Source: Antedon bifida (Eukaryota > Echinodermata > Crinoidea > Comatulida > Antedonidae). From it: DNA of 64,000 nucleotides. The stretch covers positions 6,820,001 to 6,884,000 of the forward strand of contig OY727096.1 of NCBI GenBank assembly GCA_963402885.1, given 5' to 3'. The notes under the pieces are model-generated. The model saw nothing but the letters and a program-made list of their open reading frames with translations. It did no database searches and was not told where the DNA came from. Shown piece after piece: positions 55,676 through 64,000 of this stretch; within the stretch, counting starts at the first letter, position 1, and each line of letters opens with the position of its first letter. A program made the position numbers and the translations under genes.

Positions 55676-56935
55676 ATCTCTGCAGCACATTCAAAGAACA
55701 TAATCTAAAGATAACGATCGAAGTGAATAAGAAAATTATAAACTACCTAGATGTAACGCTTAATCTCAACGATGGAAGCTATAAGCCTTACTTAAAGGAA
55801 AACAACAAACCACGCTACGTTCATTGCAAAAGTAATCATCCAGCATCAATAATTAAGAACATCCCTGAAGGCATAAACAAAAGATTATCAAACATTTCTT
55901 CGAATGAAACTGTTTTCAATGAATCAAAGAAACCGTACCAAGAAGCCTTGTATGAAAGTGGATACGACCACAATCTGAAGTACAACCCGACCAATACCAG
56001 CGCGCAAAATAACGTGAAGAAGACAAGGAAAAGAAATATCATCTGGTTCAACCCGCCTTACAGTGCCAACGTGAAAACCAAAATAGGGCACGAGTTCTTA
56101 AAGACTGTAGATGAATGTTTTCCACATAACCATGAGCTAAGAAAAATATTTAATAGAAACACCATTAAAATCAGCTATAGTTGTATGCCTAACATAGGGT
56201 CTGTAATATCGGCCCACAACAAAAATGTATTACGTAATGATATGCCCTGTGATAACATCAAGCAATGTAACTGTCGAAATGAATGCCCATTAGATGGGAA
56301 ATGCCTAACCAGTGGTGTTGTTTATCAGGCTACAGTAACAACAAATGATGATGATAAAGTTGAAACATATGTCGGACTAACCGAAAACACATTTAAATGC
56401 AGATATAACGCACACAATAGTTCATTCCGTAATGTTAAATACAAAAACAGCACAACGCTTAGCCAGTACATCTGGAAGCTAAAAGATGATAACATAAAGT
56501 ATAACATTAAATGGCGAATAATAAAGAAGTGTAAACCATATTCCAATGTTAACAAACGGTGTAATCTATGCTTACAAGAGAAGTATTATATCATATGCAA
56601 GCCTGAAACCAGCTCACTTAACCATAGGAACGAATTAGTCAGTGCATGTAGACATAGGAGAAAGTTTCTATTAAGGTATCAGTAATTTAGATATAAGAAT
56701 TTGGTTAACAATAGACTGTCTAGGAAATAGAGATGTGTTGTACTTGCTAATTAGCATACTATTGTTCACATAAACAGTTTGCCTTATGACTTCATTATAA
56801 CTTTATGTATTCACTTGTGACAATCATTCAGAGCCAAGCACCTGAAGATTGAGTTCATACTCATGAAACAGCCTGTAGTGCAATAAAATGTTCAGTTGGT
56901 AATTTACTAGTGTCTTTCATTTATTTATGTTTGAT
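55676..56935 (+). mobile_element. Penelope-like element copy 1, 5'-truncated, GIY-YIG ORF open
   Basis: The frame 55723-56685 (about 320 residues; homology starts slightly upstream) covers the end of the RT (INYLDVTLNL, SNHPASIIKNIPEGI), a linker and a Cys-rich motif (CNCRNECPLDGKC). A GIY-YIG nuclease follows: ETYVGLTENTFKCRYNAH, then QEKYYI with the probable catalytic Glu. It stops at 56685 and a 3' UTR follows. The catalytic RT core is missing, so it is not autonomous. It abuts the LINE tail directly. Confidence 0.85.
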
Positions 56936-56984
56936 ATATATAGTATGTACTTCTATATACGTGTGAATGTATTGATATTATATA

Positions 56985-57163
56985 TATAAATCCAAAGGCA
57001 AATTACTGAAAAAAATGACAATGCTGTGGGTATCAGTGGCTGGATCTCAATGGAGATACAAATAAAAAAGCGAAAAGCTAAATCAAAACGATAAAGTAAA
57101 ACAGCCAGAAAAGTTAGCAGAGCTTTCGAGCAACACTAGCCCTTCATCAGTGCAAGTGATTTA
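56985..57163 (-). repeat. Penelope-associated repeat, copy 3, with hammerhead-like core
   Basis: Minus-strand CTGATGA, GGGC...GCTC and GAAA are present. The stem differs from copy 1 by C to T, which keeps pairing as G-U. It lies just 3' of Penelope copy 2 in the same orientation, as expected for a pseudo-LTR. Confidence 0.75.
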
Positions 57164-57860
57164 TATATATACAAATATATGCAATTATATATATATATAC
57201 AAATATGAATGAAAAAATCAAGACTCAGGTTAATAATTCAACATATTTATTAACACTACAGACTGTTTCATGAGAGAGATAAAATACCTCCTCAATCTTC
57301 AAGTGTTAGGCTCTGAGTAAAGTAATTAGAAGTACAATGATCAGGAAGAGACTGTTTATAGTTAATATATGCAAGCAACAGAACAATGGTTGTATATTCG
57401 ACCGTTCTATTTATCAATAGGTGTCTTCAATTAGTAACCTTTATATCTCAATAAGAATTTCTTCTATGTCTGCATGTGCTAAATAATTCGTTTCTTTGAT
57501 TAAGAGCAGAGCAAATATCAGGCTTATATTATAATGAAATATTTCTCTTGCAGACATAGGTTGCAGCGTTTACTTATATTGGAATAAGGCTTACATTTGG
57601 CTAATACTAGCCATTTAATATTATATTTAATGTTGTCATCTTTAAGTTTCCAAACATGTTGGCTAAGCGCTGTACTATTTTTATACTTTTCATTACAGAA
57701 TAAGCTTGTATGCCCATTGTATCTACACTTAAAAGTATTTTCTGTCAGTCCAACATATTATGTTTCAACTTTGTTAGTGCCATTTCTTGTGACAGTGGCC
57801 TGGTATACTACACCACTTGTTAAGCATTTCCCATCTAAAGGGCAAATCAAATAAAAACAT
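57164..57860 (-). pseudogene. Penelope-like element copy 2, inverted and truncated
   Basis: Read on the minus strand from 57850, it encodes ICPLDGKCLTSGVVYQATVT, VGLTENTFKCRYNGH and CNLCLQEKYF, clearly homologous to copy 1. A small insertion (ETYYVG) and a frame break disable it. Its 3' UTR (57200-57440) mirrors that of copy 1 (gaagattga, cctgtag/ctgtagtg, catgaaacag). Confidence 0.85.
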
Positions 57861-58288
57861 ATAAACTGAAAGATACACAAATTATGATAAATAAGTTAAC
57901 AAACGTTTCATAACTAAACAACTTTTTTCATTAAACATGCAATATATTTTGTAATAGATAACATAACAAAAAATATGCAGAAAATAATGTAAATATATAT
58001 ATGTGATTCTGTAATTGTTGAATAAAGGTGGTAGTTAACCACAAAAGATAAAAAAACAAAAAAACAATTATAATGAATATTTATGAGTAGAATGAGTAGA
58101 ATATTTCCATGAGTTAGGATCTTCACAGTGTTGTATTCGACGAGGCCGCATCTGAAAGTAGGCCTATATACTTCCATTCAACGAACACACAATCATGCTA
58201 CCACTACCTGTTCATTAAATTCTGAATCGAATGCTGAACGCTAGCCCCGCTCAAAAAGACAGCTCTCGCACTTTGGCAGCGCATTACG
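57861..58288. other. Spacer between Penelope copy 2 and hAT element
   Basis: I see nothing beyond AT-rich sequence and one taggccta word. Confidence 0.5.
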
Positions 58289-58296
58289 GCGCATAC
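58289..58296. repeat. Target-site duplication, left
   Basis: gcgcatac is repeated exactly at 59115-59122. Confidence 0.9.
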
Positions 58297-59114
58297 CAGA
58301 GCCATATATATATAAAGAGTTACGACATTGGATTATAGTCACGTGATATGCAGATCAATTTGTGTCAAACTTGTCTCCGTTAATGCATGTAAAGTAAATT
58401 AGCAAGAAAATACTTATATTATATTTAAAAAAATGTAATTGCACATTTTACGGTGAAATATCAATGTGCACAGCGTACAGAAGTACTTGCGGCAAAGAAT
58501 ATTGCGCGCGCGTGCGCTAGTACATTATATAAAGTTCGATTGATTGATTTTGGAACGAAACATCCCATAACTACGTCCTATTAATAACAATTATGTAATA
58601 TTTTCAATTCATAATGCATGCTTTGATGACTAAATAAAATAATAAAGTGTCGTGGATATATTTGTTAATATATTGAATAGGGTATGAACAATATTAAAAT
58701 AATAAAGGCAATTTATTAAAAAATTAAATGATGAACGAGTCTCTGAAAGTTTGTGTCAAAAACACACAGAGAGCCGTATACTGTATAAAAAGAGGGGTGA
58801 ATTTGTGTGTTTTTTGTATTGGTTCATGCTTTGATGTATCCTGACTTGCATGTAGGCCCTAGCATTTATTCTTTTGTTATTATAGACACAATATATATAT
58901 ATATGTTACCAAATTAATACCATTAATAAAATTAATTACTAAAATAAAAACGGAATATAAGCGTTATTTCATAGACAAAAAAATCTAAAAATAATGCATG
59001 GACTACAGGAAAACGCTATACAAAATAGACGCGCGCGCCCTCAGCGTGCAAATTCTTTGACACAAAAATGGCTTCTAATCTTCAATGTCGTAACTCTTTA
59101 TATATATGGCTCTG
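58297..59114. mobile_element. Non-autonomous hAT-type element, 818 bp
   Basis: The termini are inverted repeats cagagccatatatatataa / aagagttacgacattg of about 38 bases, flanked by the perfect 8-bp duplication gcgcatac. An 8-bp target and CAGAG-like ends are hAT hallmarks. No transposase frame is inside. Confidence 0.88.
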
Positions 59115-59122
59115 GCGCATAC
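59115..59122. repeat. Target-site duplication, right
   Basis: It is identical to 58289-58296. Confidence 0.9.
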
Positions 59123-59854
59123 TAGGTTGATATTCGACGACACTCACCAGCCTACCGCGTCGCACATTTTCCCAAGAAAATTCACGGCACGTGATTAAAA
59201 TGAACCAATCAAATGGCAGGATACACTTTTTATGCGCGTGGATGTGTTATGAAATAGTATAATTATAAAGTAGTAGTAGTCAGGTAATAGTGAAATTGTA
59301 GTGGGATTTCACTCTTCGCTGATAGTCGTACAGTAATTGTATACAATCTTTAGATCATTACAAAACAATTGAAGTAAATGGAATCGTCACGCATAGCGGA
59401 CGAGGACCACTCCATAAATTATTTATAGAAAGAGATAGTTTTGAAGAGTAATCCTTAAACTGTAGATAGAACAAAAAACACGTTGAAAATATGCTTCAAG
59501 TGGCTTACCGACATAACGTCTGCTAACTTTATATCCAGTAAAGATAATAATAGCAATCTGTTAGTACAGCGCGTTTTTGTTTTTCCCCTCGTCGGCCTAG
59601 GATCGGTCACCCTATCACACGTACGTAAAAGCGTGTGCATTTCAACACTCCTGGAATAAAGACTTTTTTTCGGATACAATATCCCAGGTAGCAAGCCCAT
59701 ATGGGAACTGATGATCATTACAAATGACGCAAGTACATACAATGCATTCCTATATTTTTCTTGTTAACATCGATTTTTTCACTCTATATGTCCGTGGGAA
59801 GAAAATGATACCAAAGAAGTTTAACTGTGTGGGGGGTGCACGGTAACCCCCTCC

Positions 59855-60310
59855 AGCCCATGGACTATTATATTCAGTCTAATGGGACAATTTAGTAACA
59901 AATGACCGGAAATGCCATTTTTGACCTTTGGCCCACAACCCAGGGAATGTATGTATCTCCGTAAATACTGGTCGTAGATGGTTGGTTTTAAATTGTTCGA
60001 AATATATATTTTGTTATTTGTTACACATTTTGAAAAATGTTACAAAATGTCAAAGGGTCAGGATCAAGGGTTATATGAACAAATAAAAAAAGGGACTTGT
60101 ATCTCGGCAACCACTGGTCGCAGCAAGTCAATTTTGGTCTCAAAATTTTCAAAAAGCATGCATTTATATTCCGTCTAATAGGGCATTTTATGATCAGAAA
60201 TGCCGTTTCTGACCTTTGACCCACATACCAGGGCATCTTCATATCTCTGTAAGTACTGGTCGTAGAAACTTAAATTTGGTATCAAATTGTTTGAAATATA
60301 CATACATAGG
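59855..60310. repeat. Diverged direct repeats
   Basis: Words such as tatattcagtctaatggg/tatattccgtctaataggg, gaaatgcc-tt-tgaccttt, atctc-gtaa-tactggtcgtag and ttgaaatata recur two or three times in order, with a long period of about 290 bases. Confidence 0.7.
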
Positions 60311-60469
60311 CCTACATTGTAATAGAAAATGTGGTCAAAAGATGAACTTGAAATACTATTACTAATGTTTCAAACAAAAAACATATCTCTACACAACTTA
60401 TCCTTAGACATGTTATGCAATAACTGATACTTTAAATTGTTTCAATTTCAAGTACTAGTTATTGCTGTC

Positions 60470-61500
60470 CCCGAGGACTTAACTTCGTTATTTATTATAT
60501 GTTATCATTATCATTTGCATTATAACTTACTTAATCAAAACAACATACACATTTAAAGACCCCTTCCCTGCAATTTTGGACGTTTTTTGGAAAATAATAC
60601 ATATGTATCACTTTAAAAACATTAAACCATGTCATTCCTTGTCTTAAATGTATGTTTTATGGTAAATTATGATAAAAAGTGAGAAACAATGCACTACCTA
60701 AGTAGCTCGCGGCGATCGACCTCTTGTGGACGGTCTTAGGCCTAGCCTAGCTAGGCTTAGTTTTGTAGGCCTAGCTGGTAAACATCGGTAACGTACGAAC
60801 ATCGTACGCTAGCTATACACCTAGCCTGACGTTGTATAGTTGCTGCATTAATTGTCTTTCTATTTTTGCCAGACTCCGTTGATAAAAATTGGGGAAAACC
60901 CGGTATTTTCGCTGAAAAGTTAGGAGTCTTCCATTTGTTTTGGCCTCACGATCGATCGAAAAGTGGGCGAATTACAGGTGAAAAACAAAATATCAATCCA
61001 CGCGCAATGCATTTTGGGATTTATAGCGGGCCGCTATAATTATTAGAATCGACTTATTTTTTCACATTTTTAACCGTTTAAAGACGAAAAAAGTTATCGC
61101 AATAGGACCATATAGTATTATTTTTACATTAAATATAGTTTGTGATCTTAAATTAGATCTAAAAAACGTAGGGAAGGGGGCTTTAAGCTACTGGTAGGCT
61201 CACGACAGATGTTATCTATTTTTATCTCCATAACTTCATTATTCAATATAATTAATTTATTGGTTGTTATTTTTGGTTATCATTTGCATTAGAATATTTA
61301 CTTAATCAAAACAACATACAAATTTAAGCTCGCATACTGGTAGGCTCACGACAGATGTTATCTATTTTAATCTCCATAACTTCATTATTCAATAGGCCTA
61401 TAATTAATTTATTGGTTGTTAGTTTTGGTTATCATTTGCATTAGAATATTTACTTAATCAAAACATAAACATGTAAGCACGCATACTGGTAGGCTCACGA
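60470..61500. repeat. About 145-bp tandem repeat interrupted by a TTAA element
   Basis: Units share atcatttgcatt, acttaatcaaaacaacatac and actggtaggctcacgac. Two units (61187-61500) are uninterrupted. The unit starting at 60470 is split by the element at 60557-61182. Confidence 0.85.
60557..61182. mobile_element. TTAA-flanked inverted-repeat element, 626 bp
   Basis: The ends agaccccttccctgc and (reverse complement) agcccccttccctacg are followed by cgttttttgga and cgttttttaga. TTAA flanks both sides (60553-60556, 61183-61186). The uninterrupted neighbour (acaaatttaagctcgcatac) shows the empty site. TTAA targeting points to the piggyBac type, though the end sequence is not the usual CCC start. 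No transposase is present. Confidence 0.85.
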
Positions 61501-62062
61501 CGAAGATGTAATTGACTTATACAAGGCGCACGATATACTATTATAATAGCACCAAGCCAAAATGTATGTCTCCTTCTAAACTGTAAATGCCATACTAGCG
61601 CCGCTCGAGCTTGGGCATCTTTTAATTCTCCTTTATCCATTAGTCTATATTCGTGGGCCCTAAATGATCAGTCCTTTTCGGAACTGGATAGGCTACCCTC
61701 AGTAAAGATGGTAATAAATAAATAAATAAATATTAGAACGGCAAATGTTAAGCAACAACAATAAGCGCTTAATTATAAATCCAGGATATCATTTTTATTT
61801 ATTTATTTAACAACATATTTATACAGGATTATACACAATCAAGTAGAAATATACTTGTTTTGCATTGTGGCCCTGTCGACAAAAACGGATACAAATTTAA
61901 ATACTTAGGCCTATACAATTAATAGTAATAAATATTAATAATAATATCATAATATATAAATATTTGTTCTGTAGAACGTCACGGGTACCTGATAGTAATA
62001 TATAAATGGAAACATTAGGCTGTAAAATTTCATTTCGCTAGCCTGCAAGTAGAATTTTCCAA
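61501..62062. other. Upstream region of the multicopper oxidase
   Basis: I see an aataaataaataaataaat run at 61712-61731 and AT-rich DNA. I see no clear TATA or other promoter element; transcription should begin here or further left. Confidence 0.5.
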
Positions 62063-62114
62063 ATGGATCTGTCGTCATTATTACTCAAAGTTTTATATTT
62101 TTTATTAAATTTCA
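62063..62114 (+). CDS. Oxidase exon 1, signal peptide
   Basis: ATG at 62063 starts MDLSSLLLKVLYFLLNF, a typical hydrophobic signal sequence. It ends with one base before gtaagt. Phase 1 fits exon 2, giving Ser at the junction. Confidence 0.8.
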
Positions 62115-63939
62115 GTAAGTTTTGTTCTTTTTTCATTCATTATTTGCGCTGATTTCTAAACTACACTATGGGAGTATGTTTGCATGTGTATTACGTGTGT
62201 TCATACGTTGTTTTCAAACGTGTTTTCAAACGTGTGCTCATATATCTTTTTATATTAATTTTATTATTAGACTAATGCTTCAGGACCTCCTGTGCGTAAA
62301 GTTTGCACCGACCATTATAATACATTCTAAATGCCAACGTTAATGCGCTTTTATCAATAAAAATACATGTTGTTTAACTAACTTGGACAAAACTTATTAA
62401 AATTACTTAATAATTACAAATTATTCATTACTTTGTCGTGGTTTTTTTCTTATGTAATGTTTACACAATGTTTTGTACTTACAACAATTACTAAAACCAT
62501 GTAAGTTAATATGCAACTCTTTTTCTCGTTTATTAAAATAATGTTCCAATAACTTTATAGGTTTAATCCAAAGTTTGGGATGTCAAGAGAAGAAGACCAC
62601 TGAAACTCACGAATGTGCTCGTACGTGTGAATATCCAATCAGGCCAAAAGTGTGTAAATACGTATTAGATGTCCGCTGGTTTTACTCTATGTCCACTTAC
62701 TGCTTTGATTGTCCTGTTAGCATTGGTGACTGTTCTTTCGATAGATGTCTGGCACTTGACGGTGTCTCAAGACCTTCTGTCACCACTAATTACACTATAC
62801 CCGGGCCAACCATTGAGGTAAGAATTACCACATAGACCTATCTTGTAATCAACCAATCAAGGTCATTTTGGCATATTGTACCATAACGGGTTTTTACTTG
62901 GGGTATCCGAGTCTAAGACTCTTTCATCTTCTCCTCCTTCCGAAACTATTTAGTAAAAAGTGCGATTTTTATAGTACTTCTCCTCCCTTATTTGTTGTAG
63001 TATTGAGCTGGGATTTGGCATGAATATACTACAGGGACATGTTCTCAAAACAGACATGAATACTACAGGGATACAACATTTTAAAAGCAACATATAAGAA
63101 CATCAAAAATACTATAAGAATTTATACTGGTTCCAATAATTAGTTAAAATATGCAATAAAAACTGGCTAAAAAATAAAAATGCTGACTTTACCATGCTTA
63201 ATTGACACATTTAGATTATTCAGCGTTATGCAACCTGATCGAGTAAGGCACAAAGGATCTTTTATATATTTAAGGTATGTGAAGGGGATACGGTTCAAGT
63301 AAAGTTATTTAACAATCTACAAGATAGAGGAGCATTGACGGTACATTGGTATGGAATGCACCAAGAAGGGACCAACTGGATGGACGGTGTATCCATGATT
63401 ACGCAATGTCCAGTCGCATCTTCATCTTCGTTTGTTTATGAATTCACAGCAAGTCCAGCCGGCACTCACTGGTACCATGGACATTCTGGTTACATGCGAA
63501 ATGATGGTATGTATGGAGCGCTGATTGTAAAAAAGAACATGCAATACGAATATAATAGTCATTTATATGACTTTGATCTTCCGGAGCATGTGATGATGAT
63601 AGCTGACTGGAAAGAAAGACCAACTCTGAGTACATACTTGATGAGTGAGAGTCCGACAATTTACGTAGATTCTGAAGCCCAGAAGTTTTCTATACTTATA
63701 AACGGGCGAGCACAAGAAGAACCCTTCTACAATGATCATGGTGACGTTTTTTATACACCTCTGTCAACATTTGAAGTCGAAGTAGGAATGACGTATCGTT
63801 TCCGGATGATCAGTGCTGCCTTTGCTCTTTGTAACCTTGTAGTATCAATCCAATCACATCCCTTGACGGTAGTCGCAGTAGACGGATCTGAGGTAGTACC
63901 TGAAGAAGTTGATTCCATTCTTATAGCTCCGGGCGAAAG
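62063..63939 (+). CDS. Secreted laccase-type multicopper oxidase, first three exons
   Basis: Three exons in matching phase (1, then 0, then 2) encode a signal peptide, a Cys-rich N-terminal region and the first cupredoxin domain plus part of the second. TIPGPTIEVCEGDTVQVKLF leads to copper motif 1 (TVHWYGMHQ) and motif 2 (GTHWYHGHSG). Such enzymes oxidise phenols or metals while reducing oxygen to water. In motif 1 the second ligand is Tyr, not His as in HWHG, which may affect the type 3 copper site. The C-terminal copper motifs lie beyond the window. Confidence 0.88.
62561..62817 (+). CDS. Oxidase exon 2, Cys-rich N-terminal region
   Basis: It starts after ctttatag with LIQSLGCQEK and holds eight or more cysteines (CARTCEYP, VCKY, YCFDC, GDC, RCLALDG). 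It ends NYTIPGPTIE at gtaaga, phase 0. This cysteine block resembles that preceding the first cupredoxin in animal laccases. Confidence 0.88.
62886..63045. repeat. Interspersed repeat, copy 2 (inverted)
   Basis: It is the reverse complement of 26195-26357: ggtttttacttggggtatcc, cttctcctcc, aaaaagtgcgatttttatag, tactacagggacatg. It lies in oxidase intron 2. Confidence 0.8.
63275..63939 (+). CDS. Oxidase exon 3, cupredoxin with copper motifs
   Basis: It starts after atttaag with VCEGDTVQVKLF and ends in phase 2 at gtaagc. It includes HWYG, HWYHGHSG, MYGALIVKK, IADW, the second-domain start ILINGRAQEEP and YRFRMISAAFALC, which match the family in order and spacing. Confidence 0.9.
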
Positions 63940-64000
63940 GTAAGCTGTAATCTATAAACTCTAGTTGCGTGTTTTCTCAAATAATGAGGATGGCAGAAAG

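Overview
This is a multicellular-animal (intron-rich, AT-rich) genomic window. It has long GT-AG introns, single-domain EGF exons, a SEA/EGF/Frizzled membrane protein, a laccase-type multicopper oxidase, Penelope-like and L1/Tx1-like retroelements, tRNA-derived SINEs and many MITE families. The short palindromic word TAGGCCTA is scattered through the non-coding DNA. From memory I associate this with echinoderm and related marine deuterostome genomes, so the organism is probably such an animal; that is inference only.

Layout. (1) 738-17508, plus strand: the 3' part of a giant EGF-repeat gene. I resolve 45 EGF exons plus a short terminal exon, 5513 coding bases in one open frame. Two exon types (A and B) alternate almost perfectly and every internal boundary is phase 1. 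The sixth cysteine of each B domain is split across the B-to-A junction. One exon (4953-5066) is an A/B hybrid. The introns carry SINEs, MITEs, fold-back elements and a recent 480-bp duplication. (2) 37522-20164, minus strand: a convergent gene. I resolve 21 exons in a continuous 3579-base frame, lacking only the 5' end. It predicts a type II membrane protein: cytoplasmic tail, signal anchor, SEA domain with a GSVVV cleavage motif, Thr-rich mucin-like stalk, 3 EGF, Frizzled CRD, 2 EGF, second Frizzled CRD, 6 EGF, short tail. A 40-bp minisatellite lies in one intron. (3) About 37.5-53.3 kb: no coding exon I can support; repeats only. (4) 53.3-59.1 kb: a transposon nest with a 5'-truncated L1/Tx1-like LINE, two tail-to-tail truncated Penelope-like copies with a hammerhead-like repeat between them, and a hAT-type element with a perfect 8-bp target duplication. 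(5) 59.1-62.0 kb: diverged direct repeats and a TTAA-flanked element whose empty site is still present next door. (6) 62063-63939, plus strand: the first three exons of a secreted multicopper oxidase, cut by the window edge.

The two EGF genes converge on a 2-3 kb intergenic stretch. Both look like extracellular adhesion or signalling scaffolds: the plus gene as a long EGF rod, the minus gene as a mucin-like, probably self-cleaving receptor or ligand trap with two Frizzled modules. Nothing in the sequence links them functionally. Exon positions come from reading splice signals and phase by eye; no homology search was run.
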